A stretch of DNA of 37,970 nt from Chitinophaga pinensis (GCA_943323675.2 CALPIR020000001.1:1-37970), one strand, 5' to 3'. Shown: positions 25,246 through 34,130, counted from the stretch's first letter. Numbers and translations are program-made. The notes: generated by a model not told the origin, from the sequence alone.

Positions 25246-25950
25246 TTAAATAGATGAATTATCAGCAAAGCTGTAATAATTTTTATCGGCAATAATAATG
25301 TGATCCATTACGTTTACGTCAATTAACTTTCCTGAGTCCACAAGTCTTTTAGTTAAGCGTTTATCTTCATCGCTTGGGTTTAAACTTCCTGATGGATGAT
25401 TATGGCAAAGCAAAATATTTGAGGCCAGCAAATCAACCGCGTGTTTAAAGATAACTTTAGGATCTGCTACCGTTCCTGAAACACCGCCTTCGCTTATGCG
25501 TTTTACTTCTATTAACCGATTGCTTCTATTGAGGTAAGCTACCCAAAATTCTTCAATGGGAGTATCAGCTAAAATGGGGTGAAAGTAGGCGAACGCTTGA
25601 GCACTCGATTTAATAAAAATATGGTCTGTTTTGGCTTCGGAAAGGTTTCTTCTTCGGCCTATTTCCATAGCGGCAGTTATGGTTATTGCCTTTGCCTCAC
25701 CAATGCCTTTAACTTTTTGCAGGTCTTTAAATTTGAGTTTGCCTAACTCAACCAAGTTGTTGTTGGTTAATGCTAAAATACGTTTGGCTAAATCAACGGC
25801 ACTTTCTTCTCTTGTTCCGCTTGAAATAAGAATGGCTAGTAGCTCAGCGTCTGATAATGCACTGAAGCCTTTAGTCATAACTTTCTCACGCGGTCTGTCG
25901 TCTTCGGCCCATTGCTTAATGGTCGTAAATCGGGGTATTTCCTCGCTCAT
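25246..25950 (-). CDS. radC: RadC-family JAB/MPN protein
   Basis: A 234-residue RadC protein. An N-terminal helix-hairpin-helix region (about 65-100, with VKGIGEAKAITITAAMEIGRR) is followed by a JAMM metalloprotease-like domain with the complete zinc motif His183-x-His185-x7-Ser193-x2-Asp196 (HNHPSGSLNPSDED). The old name 'DNA repair protein' rests on a mutant later mapped elsewhere, and the molecular role is unsettled. The start at 25950 fits the family N-terminus (IKQWAEDDRPREK). A small perfect hairpin lies 11 bp upstream of the ATG. The gene is separated from metG by a terminator. Confidence 0.95.
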   Translation of the reverse strand: MSEEIPRFTTIKQWAEDDRPREKVMTKGFSALSDAELLAILISSGTREESAVDLAKRILALTNNNLVELGKLKFKDLQKVKGIGEAKAITITAAMEIGRRRNLSEAKTDHIFIKSSAQAFAYFHPILADTPIEEFWVAYLNRSNRLIEVKRISEGGVSGTVADPKVIFKHAVDLLASNILLCHNHPSGSLNPSDEDKRLTKRLVDSGKLIDVNVMDHIIIADKNYYSFADNSSI

Positions 25951-25981
25951 GGTAAATGGTTTTTGGTGGCACCAAAATAAA

Positions 25982-26013
25982 AAACCTCATCGACTTTAAC
26001 ATCAATGAGGTTT
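25982..26013 (-). terminator. Terminator of metG
   Basis: A 12-bp stem with one mismatch (25982-25993 with 26002-26013) is followed on the minus strand by TTTTTTATTTT. It lies 21 bp after the metG stop and before radC. Confidence 0.82.
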
Positions 26014-26034
26014 AAATTTTTTAAGTGTTGATTA

Positions 26035-28137
26035 TTATTTAACCGCGCTACCGGGTTCAATATCTTTCTCCGGGCCAACGTTATATAATTTACCAAAATC
26101 GTTTCCAGCCATTAATAACATGCCTTGGCTTTCAATACCACGTATTTTACGTGGAGCTAAATTAGCTACAACCGTTACCAATTTACCTACTAATTCTTCA
26201 GGTTGATAATACTCTGCAATACCACTTAAAATGGTGCGTTGCTCAAACCCTAAATCAACGGTAAGTTTTAATAATTTATCGGCTTTAGGCACTCGTTCGG
26301 CTGTTAAAACTTTACCTACACGCAAATCAATTTTATCAAAATCATCGTACACTATATCGGCCTTAACCGGCTGTAGTTGGTTGGTTTCGCTATTTTCTGA
26401 TGTTAATGCCGCTTGTCTTAGCGAATTTTCATTTTCTGTTTTAATGCGTTGCAAACGATCTAATTGAATTTGAATTTCTTCATCTTCAACTTGTTTGTAT
26501 AAAATTTCGGGTTTGCCCAATTGATGGGCACTTGTAAGTATATTTTCGTTAAACAAGCTGCTCCAGTTTAATTGTGGTGCGTTTAGCATCGCCTTAAGAG
26601 TAAGAGAGGTATGTGGTAAAAAAGGCTCTGCCGCAATTGCTAACTTTGCACAAATTTGAAGTGCATCAAACATAATGGCCTTTACGCTCTCTTCATCTGT
26701 TTTAACTAATTTCCATGGCTCGGTATCGGCTAAGTATTTATTACCTGCACGGGCTGCATTGATAAATTCGGTTTGGGCATCGCGCAATTTTACTGCATCT
26801 AAATTTTCGCGCATATTATGTAAACTCTTTGCAATGCCATCAAAACAAAGAGTACGAGCTGCAATTAGTTTTTCATCTGTTGTATTTTGGTAAACAGTAG
26901 GTATTACACCTTGATAATATTTATCGCTCAATACCATTACGCGGTTTACAAAATTTCCGAAAATACTTACCAACTCACTGTTTACACGTGTTTGATAGTC
27001 TTTCCAGGTAAACTCACTGTCTTTGGTTTCAGGAGCAATGCTGGTTAATACATAACGTAATTCGTCTTGTCTATTTGGGAAATCAATTAAGTACTCATGT
27101 AACCAAACGGCCCAATTACGCGATGTAGAAATTTTATCACCTTCTAAATTTAAAAATTCGTTTGCGGGAATATTGGTAGGTAAAATGTAGTTGCCGTGTG
27201 TCATTAACATCATCGGGAAAATGATGGCATGAAACACAATATTGTCTTTTCCTATAAAATGGACCAAAGCAGTTTCATCATCTTGCCAGTATTTTTGCCA
27301 TTCATTTGATCCATTAAAAAATTCTTTTGTAGCACTAATGTATCCAATTGGGGCATCAAACCAAACATACAATACCTTACCAATGGCACCTTCAATAGGA
27401 ACAGGCACACCCCAATTCAAATCTCGGGTCATGGCACGTGATTGCAAGCCTTCTGTTAACCAACTTTGGCATTGACCTTTGATATTGCTTTTCCAGCCAT
27501 CAAAACGTTTAATATAGTTTTGGAATTGCTCACTTTGTTGAATATCGCCCATGGGTAGAAACCAATTTTTAGTTTCTTTGAGCACGGGCACTGCTCCACT
27601 TAAGGCTGATTTTGGGTTGATTAAATCTGTTGGGTTAAGGGAAGTTCCGCATTTCTCACATTGGTCGCCATAAGCACCCGCATTGCCACAACGTGGACAG
27701 GTTCCTGTAATATATCTATCTGCTAAAAATTGCTTAGCTTCATCATCATAATATTGTTGGGTAGTTTCTTCTTTAAAAACACTTTTATCATACAACGTTT
27801 TAAAAAAGGCTTGAGCCGTTTCGTGATGAGTTTTTGATGACGTTCTTCCGTAATAACTAAATTCTATACCAAAATCTTTGAAGGCATTTTTCATAATGCC
27901 ATTATATTTATCAACCACTTGTTGAGGGGTAATACCTTCTTTTTTGGCCTTAATGGTAATAGGTACACCGTGCTCGTCACTGCCGCAAATAAATACCACA
28001 TCTTTACCTTGCGCTTTAAGATAACGTACATAGATGTCTGCAGGCAAATAACAGCCCGCTAAGTGGCCAATATGAACAGGACCGTTCGCATATGGCAGAG
28101 CGGCTGTAACTAAATAACGTTTTGGTTCTTTATTCAT
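26035..28137 (-). CDS. metG: Methionyl-tRNA synthetase
   Basis: MetG charges initiator and elongator tRNA-Met (EC 6.1.1.10). The 700-residue protein has HIGH at 22-25 (GPVHIGHLAG), a zinc knuckle with Cys147, Cys150, Cys160 and Cys163 (CPRCGNAGAYGDQCEKCG), and the KMSKS motif as KISTS at 335-339. A linker around 560-590 leads to a C-terminal EMAP-II-like tRNA-binding domain (about 597-700; DFDKIDLRVGKVLTAERVPK and RKIRGIESQGMLLMAG), used for dimerisation and tRNA capture. It is a single-gene unit with its own terminator. Confidence 0.97.
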   Translation of the reverse strand: MNKEPKRYLVTAALPYANGPVHIGHLAGCYLPADIYVRYLKAQGKDVVFICGSDEHGVPITIKAKKEGITPQQVVDKYNGIMKNAFKDFGIEFSYYGRTSSKTHHETAQAFFKTLYDKSVFKEETTQQYYDDEAKQFLADRYITGTCPRCGNAGAYGDQCEKCGTSLNPTDLINPKSALSGAVPVLKETKNWFLPMGDIQQSEQFQNYIKRFDGWKSNIKGQCQSWLTEGLQSRAMTRDLNWGVPVPIEGAIGKVLYVWFDAPIGYISATKEFFNGSNEWQKYWQDDETALVHFIGKDNIVFHAIIFPMMLMTHGNYILPTNIPANEFLNLEGDKISTSRNWAVWLHEYLIDFPNRQDELRYVLTSIAPETKDSEFTWKDYQTRVNSELVSIFGNFVNRVMVLSDKYYQGVIPTVYQNTTDEKLIAARTLCFDGIAKSLHNMRENLDAVKLRDAQTEFINAARAGNKYLADTEPWKLVKTDEESVKAIMFDALQICAKLAIAAEPFLPHTSLTLKAMLNAPQLNWSSLFNENILTSAHQLGKPEILYKQVEDEEIQIQLDRLQRIKTENENSLRQAALTSENSETNQLQPVKADIVYDDFDKIDLRVGKVLTAERVPKADKLLKLTVDLGFEQRTILSGIAEYYQPEELVGKLVTVVANLAPRKIRGIESQGMLLMAGNDFGKLYNVGPEKDIEPGSAVK

Positions 28138-28303
28138 AAAATCGGATGCAAATTACATCAATTTGCCCGAAGTATGAAATGTAGTATTAGACAGCAAATA
28201 ACCTTTGCCTATTGTTTTAATTGCAAACACTTTTCTTCTAGTAGTGTATATTGGTGTGAGTTGTTTTTAATCTGATTTGCACTAAACTTGAACTTTAGGA
28301 TTA

Positions 28304-29521
28304 TTATTTACCGGCACTTGTGCCTGCAATAAATCCGGTGGTCCAAGCTGCTTGAAAATTAAAACCTCCTGTAATCCCATCTATATCTAATACTTCGCCT
28401 GCAAAATGTAGGCCTTTTACTTTTTTACTTTCCATGTTTTTGAGCAGTACATCATCTAAAGATATACCACCGCAAGTAACAAACTCATCTTTAAAGGTTG
28501 TCTTTCCTTTAACTTCATACTTGTCATATAAAAGAACGTCAACCAAATTATTTACATCTGCTTTCGATATATCTGCCCAGTTTTTATCTGCATTAATTCC
28601 AGTTTTGGCAAACATGTAGTCTTGCAAACGTTTGGTAAGTTGGTGATAGGGAAATAAGTTTCGCAAATGTTTGGTTGGGTTTGCTGCTTTCAGATTCATC
28701 AACTCATTTCTAACAGCATCTTCCTTTTTATCATTTAACCAACTTATGCTAAGCGTGAAGTCGTAATTAAGTTCGGCTAAATCGCGTGCAGCATATGACG
28801 AAAGCTTTAATATTGCAGGGCCACTGAATCCCCAATGTGTAATTAAAATGGGTCCACTAAACTCATGTTTAGTTTCAATAATTTTTATTTTAGCCTGCTC
28901 TATACTAGTGCCCATCAATTCTGTAATTGAATTGTTGGGTACATTAAAAGTGAAAAGAGAAGGTACAGGATTTTCAATATTATGCCCTAATGTTTTTAAC
29001 CAATTAAACCCTTCCATTTTGGCTTGCCCACCTGTTGTAACTATAATTTTATCGGAATTTATAATTGCGTTGTTAGTATTCAATAAAAAACCACCATCCA
29101 TTTTGGTTTGAATAGATCTGATTTCTGTATTTAATACAATGTTAATTTTTAACTTTTGTACTTCATTAAGTAGGCAGTTGGCAATTGTTTCGCTGTTATC
29201 CGTTGTCGGAAACATACGTCCGTCAGATTCTGTTTTTAGTTTAATACCACGTTGGCTAAACCATTCTACGGTATCTTTGGTACTAAATCTAGTAAAGGCA
29301 CTTTTAAGTGGTCTTTCGCCTCTAGGATAATTGGTCGTGAGTCGGTTATTTTCGAAACAGGCATGCGTTACGTTACATCTTCCCCCGCCCGAAACAAGTA
29401 CTTTTGTGAGCAATTTTCCGGTTTTCTCGTAAATGGTAACCTCGTTTGTTTTATTTGCTGTAGCCGCATGTATGGCTGCAAAAAAGCCTGCTGCTCCTCC
29501 TCCTATTACTGCTATTTTCAC
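28304..29521 (-). CDS. HI0933-like flavoprotein
   Basis: A 405-residue FAD/NAD(P)-dependent oxidoreductase of the HI0933/BaiN family. The FAD Rossmann motif is at the start (AVIGGGAAGFFAAIHAA), followed by the family signature GKLLTKVLVSGGGRCNVTHA, a second conserved stretch KTESDGRMFPTTDNSETI, and the C-terminal FAD loop FAGEVLDIDGITGGFNFQAAWTTG split over its last 25 residues. The physiological substrate of this family is mostly unknown. The start is a GTG at 29521, fixed by the flavin motif beginning three codons later; a TACCTTTG element lies only 5 bp upstream. Confidence 0.93.
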   Translation of the reverse strand: MKIAVIGGGAAGFFAAIHAATANKTNEVTIYEKTGKLLTKVLVSGGGRCNVTHACFENNRLTTNYPRGERPLKSAFTRFSTKDTVEWFSQRGIKLKTESDGRMFPTTDNSETIANCLLNEVQKLKINIVLNTEIRSIQTKMDGGFLLNTNNAIINSDKIIVTTGGQAKMEGFNWLKTLGHNIENPVPSLFTFNVPNNSITELMGTSIEQAKIKIIETKHEFSGPILITHWGFSGPAILKLSSYAARDLAELNYDFTLSISWLNDKKEDAVRNELMNLKAANPTKHLRNLFPYHQLTKRLQDYMFAKTGINADKNWADISKADVNNLVDVLLYDKYEVKGKTTFKDEFVTCGGISLDDVLLKNMESKKVKGLHFAGEVLDIDGITGGFNFQAAWTTGFIAGTSAGK

Positions 29522-29526
29522 AATGG

Positions 29527-29534
29527 CAAAGGTA
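29527..29534 (-). promoter_or_regulatory. Candidate -7 element for the HI0933-like gene
   Basis: The minus strand reads TACCTTTG, an exact TAnnTTTG match ending 5 bp before the GTG start at 29521. Transcription from it would give an essentially leaderless mRNA. No good -33 TTG is visible. Confidence 0.42.
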
Positions 29535-29726
29535 TACCTTTATTTAAAACCTTAAAAGCTAAAGTTTTAATCTCACTATTTCTTGTATCTGGTTTTTATT
29601 TTAAAAGGGGTAATTGACTTAGTAATTAAATAGGCAAGAAAGTTTCTCTGAGGTGCAGCTATTGCAGGACTTGACTCATGTTTATTCAATAAATTTACAA
29701 GGTTTTATAATTCGAAAAGGCAAAAG

Positions 29727-29760
29727 AAAAGCCGCATTTGATTTGTCAAATGCGGCTTTT
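29727..29760 (-). terminator. Terminator of rsfS
   Basis: A perfect 15-bp stem (AAAAGCCGCATTTGA at 29727-29741, complement at 29746-29760) with a 4-nt loop, T-rich on the minus-strand exit, 19 bp after the rsfS stop. The 29522-29726 stretch upstream of the flavoprotein gene holds nothing else I can identify. Confidence 0.92.
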
Positions 29761-29779
29761 AAATGCTATAATTTTGATA

Positions 29780-30367
29780 TTATTTTCCTTTAAACTTTAC
29801 TTCTTTGGCATCACCCCAAAGCTCTTCAATGGCATAAAAATCTCTTTTATCGCGTTGAAAAACATGGGCTACCACATCAATATAATCTAATAATACCCAT
29901 TCTAAATTTTCAAATCCTTCGCGGTGCCATGGTCTTTCGTTTAATACCTTAACCGTTTCTTCTTCTGCACTATTAGCAATTGCTTCCACTTGTTTGTCAC
30001 TTTCAGCATGACTAATAACAAAAAAATCAGAACTGGCCCCACGCACTTCACGCATATCTAAAATACCAATGTGCTCTGCTTTTTTCTCATACATACCTTG
30101 CGCCACACACATTGCTAAAACTAAAGCTTGGTCGGCTGTTGTAGCTTTACTGCTTCGTTCTGGACGGATTCCTTTTGGCTTAGCAGTAATACCTTTTTTT
30201 ACCTCAGGCTTTTTTTCCTTGCTTAGTTTTTTAATTTCTTTATCAAGCTCTTGCGCTTCTTTTGCTGCTTTACTTAATTTTTTGGGTGCTGCTTTTTTAG
30301 CCCCTTTTGCAGCGGTTTTACCAGCGGTTTTTTTCGCTGCAGTTTTTTTTGCTGGTGTATTTGCCAT
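29780..30367 (-). CDS. rsfS: Ribosomal silencing factor RsfS with lysine-rich N-terminal tail
   Basis: RsfS (Iojap) binds protein L14 of the large ribosomal subunit and blocks subunit joining when nutrients are low. The RsfS domain occupies about residues 77-195 (ALVLAMCVAQGMYEKKAEHI, DMREVRGASSDFFVISHAES, NLEWVLLDYIDVVAHVFQRD). It is preceded by about 76 residues rich in Lys, Ala and Pro (23 lysines), resembling histone H1-like tails; usual RsfS proteins of 105-120 residues lack this. The ATG at 30367 is the only sensible start for the tail, and a TACTTTTG element sits 21-28 bp upstream. It diverges from birA with only 36 bp between the start codons. Confidence 0.93.
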   Translation of the reverse strand: MANTPAKKTAAKKTAGKTAAKGAKKAAPKKLSKAAKEAQELDKEIKKLSKEKKPEVKKGITAKPKGIRPERSSKATTADQALVLAMCVAQGMYEKKAEHIGILDMREVRGASSDFFVISHAESDKQVEAIANSAEEETVKVLNERPWHREGFENLEWVLLDYIDVVAHVFQRDKRDFYAIEELWGDAKEVKFKGK

Positions 30368-30376
30368 TACTCTTAA

Positions 30377-30384
30377 TAACTTTG
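30377..30384 (+). promoter_or_regulatory. Candidate -7 element for the birA operon
   Basis: TAACTTTG matches TAnnTTTG exactly, 19 bp before the birA ATG. It sits inside the 36-bp divergent gap with rsfS, 3 bp from the opposing element. Confidence 0.5.
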
Positions 30385-30387
30385 ATG

Positions 30388-30395
30388 CAAAAGTA
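30388..30395 (-). promoter_or_regulatory. Candidate -7 element for rsfS
   Basis: The minus strand reads TACTTTTG, an exact TAnnTTTG match, 20 bp before the rsfS ATG. Its upstream half must lie inside the birA coding region. Confidence 0.5.
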
Positions 30396-30403
30396 ATCTT
30401 TTA

Positions 30404-31153
30404 ATGGATATAAACTCATTAACCCAACCACTACAATTTAAAATCTTGTATTTAGATGTTGTAACATCTACCAATACGCTTGCTCGCGAAAGACTACAAT
30501 TAGCCAAAGCAATTGAGGGTTCGGTTATTTTTGCAAATGAGCAAACCCAAGGCCGTGGGCAATTAAATAGTGTTTGGGAGAGTAATTCTGGTAAAAATGT
30601 GTTGTGTTCAATTGTTTTATCCCCTGTTTTTATAACAATTGATCAACAAACATATTTAAATATGGCTATTTGTTTGGCTATGTTAGATACAATTAAAATG
30701 TATACACCTGATGCAAGTATTAAATGGCCCAATGATATTTACATAAATAAAAAAAAGGTTGCTGGATTGCTATTAGAGAATGCTATACAAGGCGATCATA
30801 TAAAATACAGTATTGTGGGAATTGGCATAAATGTGAACCAATTAGATTTTGTAGTCAAATCGGCTACCTCTTTGTGCATGGAGACGCAACATAATATAGT
30901 GGTTGATGACGTATTACAGCTACTTCTCAAACACATCAACCATAGATATGGTATGCTTAAGCTTAAACAATGGGATATGATTAATAAAGAATATCATCAA
31001 CACTTGTTGGGGTTGAATGAGGAATGTACCTTTAAAACCGAAACAGAAGAATTTGTTGGCGTGATAAAGGGGGTCGATGTTCACGGCCTACTAATGGTTA
31101 AAAAAGGTGATTCAATAATAAACTATCGTGTTAAAGAAATAAGCATGTTATGA
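30404..31153 (+). CDS. birA: Biotin--[acetyl-CoA-carboxylase] ligase
   Basis: BirA activates biotin with ATP and attaches it to the carboxyl carrier protein (EC 6.3.4.15). The 249-residue protein has the biotin/AMP loop GRGQLNSVW (50-58), KWPND (107-111) and KKKVAGLLLEN (116-126), plus a C-terminal SH3-like domain ending with LLMVKKGDSIINYRVKEI. There is no N-terminal helix-turn-helix, so it is a ligase only and not a biotin-responsive repressor. The loop reads GRGQLNS rather than the common GRGRRGR. Its stop overlaps the coaX start by 4 bp (ATGA). Confidence 0.95.
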   Translation: MDINSLTQPLQFKILYLDVVTSTNTLARERLQLAKAIEGSVIFANEQTQGRGQLNSVWESNSGKNVLCSIVLSPVFITIDQQTYLNMAICLAMLDTIKMYTPDASIKWPNDIYINKKKVAGLLLENAIQGDHIKYSIVGIGINVNQLDFVVKSATSLCMETQHNIVVDDVLQLLLKHINHRYGMLKLKQWDMINKEYHQHLLGLNEECTFKTETEEFVGVIKGVDVHGLLMVKKGDSIINYRVKEISML

Positions 31154-31878
31154 TAACATTAGCCATAGATATTGGTAATACAAGAACCAAAGCTGCAGTT
31201 TTTATTCAAAACGAATTGATGGTGGAAGAGTATATTCATCATCCTAATGACTTACACCTTCTCATACAAACTCAACAACCTAAGCACGCAGTAATGTGCG
31301 CTGTAGGAGATGGAGCAGACGAGTTGGCTGAGGTGATATTAAAACATCAAATACCATTACTCAGGGTTAATTACAAAACGGAATTTCCGTTTGTAAGTCA
31401 ATACAAAACACCTCAAACTTTAGGCATGGATCGTGTTTCAGGTATTGCAGCTGCGCAATATTTATTTCCCCAAACAAACTGTTTGGTAATTGATGCAGGC
31501 ACCTGTATTACCTATGATTTTCTGTCAAAAAATCATCAATACACGGGTGGAGCCATTTCGCCAGGTTTACAAATGCGTTTAAGGGCTATGCATGAATTTA
31601 CACACAAGTTGCCATATCCCGAATTAATTTGGCCAGAGGATTTTGAAGGGCAAATAACAAATGATGCACTATTAAGCGGGGTTTGTTTTGGAGTAGCCGA
31701 TGAAATAAATGGGAAAATAGAACGTTATACCCAACGATATGGCACTTTGCAGGTATTATTATGCGGTGGTAATACATCAATGTTGGCTAAACACATAAAA
31801 AACAACATATTTGCAGTGCCCTCATTAGTTTTATTGGGGTTAAATCAAATCTTATTATTCCATGTTAATAAAGGCTAA
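31150..31878 (+). CDS. coaX: Type III pantothenate kinase
   Basis: CoaX phosphorylates pantothenate in the first step of coenzyme A synthesis (EC 2.7.1.33). The 242-residue ASKHA-fold protein shows the phosphate-1 motif DIGNTRTK (7-14), the pantothenate-contacting GMDR (92-95), DAGT (115-118) and the GGAISPG motif (133-139). Type III kinases are not inhibited by CoA and need a monovalent cation. It overlaps birA by 4 bp and the following outer-membrane gene by 17 bp, so all three are translationally coupled. Confidence 0.96.
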   Translation: MITLAIDIGNTRTKAAVFIQNELMVEEYIHHPNDLHLLIQTQQPKHAVMCAVGDGADELAEVILKHQIPLLRVNYKTEFPFVSQYKTPQTLGMDRVSGIAAAQYLFPQTNCLVIDAGTCITYDFLSKNHQYTGGAISPGLQMRLRAMHEFTHKLPYPELIWPEDFEGQITNDALLSGVCFGVADEINGKIERYTQRYGTLQVLLCGGNTSMLAKHIKNNIFAVPSLVLLGLNQILLFHVNKG

Positions 31879-33148
31879 AAGCCTATTCAGTATAACGATG
31901 ATACTGTTAGGGTATCATCTTTCGGCACAAAATTTATCCAAATCGCCTTACTCGGCACTTGGTGTTGGTGATATGCAATTTGGCGGCAGCGCTTGGATGC
32001 ACGGTATGGGCCAAATTAATCAAGGCATTAGTTTGCCTAATGCAATTAACAATCAAAACCCAGCCTCGTATAGCACTTTTCAACTTAGTACATGGGATGC
32101 AGCTGCTATTGGCTCAATGGCAAATATCAGCACTAAAACAGCTACTGGAAGTTTTAACACTGCTTCAATGGCTTACATGGCACTTGGCATGCCACTTTCT
32201 CAAAAATTAAATTGGGGGTTAAGTTTTGGATTGATGCCTTATTCTGGTGTTGGCTATAATGTAACGCGTCAAATACAAACTTCAACTTTTAATGGGACAG
32301 AAAGTATTGAAGGGCGCGGAGGTTTGTCCAAGTTTTATATTGGATCAGGCATTCGTGTATACAAAGGACTTGCTTTTGGATTTAATGCCTCATATGTATA
32401 CGGACAAATCCGTAATACTACGCTATTAAGTATTCCTCGTGATTCATTGATGTACAATTTGGTTGAAAACAGAGATCGATATATTGGTGATTTTATGTTT
32501 GAAATAGGTCTGCAGTATCATGATACATTTGTTTATAAAGAGCGTAAATATAGTTTTGGCTTAGGTGCAACATTTGGTCCACAGACGAGCCTAAGTGCCA
32601 CTGATAACTATAATGTACGAACATTGGGTGTAGGTGTAACAGCTCCAACTAACATAGGTAAAGATACAGTAGCAAACTCAGAGTCTGTAATTGGTGAAGT
32701 CATTTTACCAATGTATTTAAAGGGTGGTGTATTTTTTCAGCAAGTAAACAAATGGGGTGTTGGTATTGATTTAGGTTATAATAATTGGGCGAGTTATTTA
32801 GGTATGGGTGTGCGCGATTCACTTAAAAACATGACAAGCATAAATTTAGGCGGATATTACACTCCTGATGCTTTTGCCATAAAGAACTACTTGAAAAGAA
32901 TTGAGTACCGTGCGGGCATGCGTTATGATAATGGGATGCTAAGTGCAAATGGTACTAATGTTTCAACTATCGCATTTTCTGTAGGAGCAGGTTTACCTTT
33001 GGGCAAAACACGTTCTAAAATTAATCTTGCTGCCGAGTATATGATGCGCGGAACTACTGAACAAAAACTAGTAAAAGAGGAGTACATAAGGTTTGTTATT
33101 GGGGTTTCTATCTCTGATAAATGGTTTCACCGCTACAGATATGATTAG
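31862..33148 (+). CDS. Outer-membrane beta-barrel protein
   Basis: A 428-residue outer-membrane protein with a signal peptide (first about 22 residues, ending LGYHLSA before Gln23) and repeated amphipathic strands (LNWGLSFGLMPYSGVGY, LAFGFNASYVYGQIRN, KWGVGIDLGYNNWASYL). The opening SKSPYSALGVGDMQFGGSAW and PNAINNQNPASYS recall the FadL/OmpP1-like barrels found beside coaX and lptC in Bacteroidota; substrate unknown. It begins in another frame within the last 17 bp of coaX. lptC follows after 3 bp, which ties it to envelope building. Confidence 0.88.
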   Translation: MLIKAKSLFSITMILLGYHLSAQNLSKSPYSALGVGDMQFGGSAWMHGMGQINQGISLPNAINNQNPASYSTFQLSTWDAAAIGSMANISTKTATGSFNTASMAYMALGMPLSQKLNWGLSFGLMPYSGVGYNVTRQIQTSTFNGTESIEGRGGLSKFYIGSGIRVYKGLAFGFNASYVYGQIRNTTLLSIPRDSLMYNLVENRDRYIGDFMFEIGLQYHDTFVYKERKYSFGLGATFGPQTSLSATDNYNVRTLGVGVTAPTNIGKDTVANSESVIGEVILPMYLKGGVFFQQVNKWGVGIDLGYNNWASYLGMGVRDSLKNMTSINLGGYYTPDAFAIKNYLKRIEYRAGMRYDNGMLSANGTNVSTIAFSVGAGLPLGKTRSKINLAAEYMMRGTTEQKLVKEEYIRFVIGVSISDKWFHRYRYD

Positions 33149-33151
33149 TTT

Positions 33152-33691
33152 ATGCGTCTAATCTCTTGCTGCATATTACTTTTAAATATTATTTTAGTTG
33201 GTTGTGGTGGTAGCAATCCAGATAAGGCTAAGCGCGTTTCACCAGAGCGCGTTTTACCAATTGAAACGGGAAAAGATGTGTTCATTAATTATACCGACAG
33301 TGGATTAACGAAAGCCAGAGTTAAAGCACCTTTATTGGAGCGATATGCCACAGAGGATAAAAATTATACAGAGATGCGAAATGGCATTAGCGTTGATTTC
33401 TTAAATAAAAACGGAACAGTTGAAAGTTTTTTAAAAGCTAAATACGCCATACGTTATGATCGTGAAAAACGCATGGTAGCTAGAAATGATGTTGTGGTTT
33501 TGAACATTGCAGGCGATACGTTGCGCACCGAAGAGTTAATTTGGGAAGAAGCTACCCAGCGCGTTCATTCTGATAAATTTGTTCGTATCACCACCAAAAC
33601 TGAAATTATTATGGGCGATGGTTTTGAATCGGATATTACATTTAAAAATCCGAAAATATATAAAATTCGAGGAATCGTAAATTTGAAGTAA
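33152..33691 (+). CDS. lptC: LPS export protein LptC (lipoprotein form)
   Basis: LptC is the periplasmic bitopic component that passes lipopolysaccharide from the LptBFG ABC transporter to LptA. This 179-residue protein has a lipobox with Cys18 (NIILVGC) instead of the uncleaved helix of E. coli LptC, then the beta-jellyroll (KARVKAPLLERYATEDKNYT, GISVDFLNKNGTVESFLKAK, ARNDVVVLNIAGDTLRTEEL). It starts 3 bp after the outer-membrane protein. lptA, lptB, lptF and lptG are not in the window. Confidence 0.9.
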   Translation: MRLISCCILLLNIILVGCGGSNPDKAKRVSPERVLPIETGKDVFINYTDSGLTKARVKAPLLERYATEDKNYTEMRNGISVDFLNKNGTVESFLKAKYAIRYDREKRMVARNDVVVLNIAGDTLRTEELIWEEATQRVHSDKFVRITTKTEIIMGDGFESDITFKNPKIYKIRGIVNLK

Positions 33692-33782
33692 ACATGCCAT
33701 ACACCATTCTGGCAAACTAATAATAGTAGGTTGATTCACTCATTCTAAGTCTAATTCCTTACATTTTTTATACATTGCAAAC

Positions 33783-34130
33783 ATGTTTAAACATCAGCGT
33801 TTGTTAGAAAATATGCACATCCCCATGTGGCTCATTAAGGATACTTGTTGGATGTTACAATTTAAACTGGTTGGTACAATTGTGGCTTTACCAACTATTA
33901 GTATGGCAATATACTTAGTTATTATTACACGTAACTTTCCAAAGCGGTTTTGGCCTAATTTAGCAGTCTTATTTTGGATTGGAGCAAATACTACGTGGAT
34001 GCTAGGAGAGTTTTACAAGTTTGGTTTTACAGTTCCTGCTGTGACATTATTTTTTGCGGGTATTGTAGCCATTTTCGTTTATATATACATTATTTTTACA
34101 AGCCCAAAACCGCAACAATCCAAGGATTGA
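33783..34130 (+). CDS. Small inner-membrane protein of unknown function
   Basis: A 115-residue protein with three predicted membrane helices (about 27-48, 57-73 and 84-106) and a conserved-looking amphipathic N-terminus, MHIPMWLIKDTCWMLQFK. I know no function; short proteins with this look are common in Bacteroidota. The ATG at 33783 is used, but an ATG ten codons later would place the conserved block at the very start. It is flanked by 90-bp and 126-bp gaps, so it is probably its own unit. Confidence 0.75.
   Translation: MFKHQRLLENMHIPMWLIKDTCWMLQFKLVGTIVALPTISMAIYLVIITRNFPKRFWPNLAVLFWIGANTTWMLGEFYKFGFTVPAVTLFFAGIVAIFVYIYIIFTSPKPQQSKD

Noticed and set aside
33695..33714. Inverted TGCCA/TGGCA after lptC as a terminator
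   Set aside because: Only 5 bp with a 10-nt loop and no T-tract.
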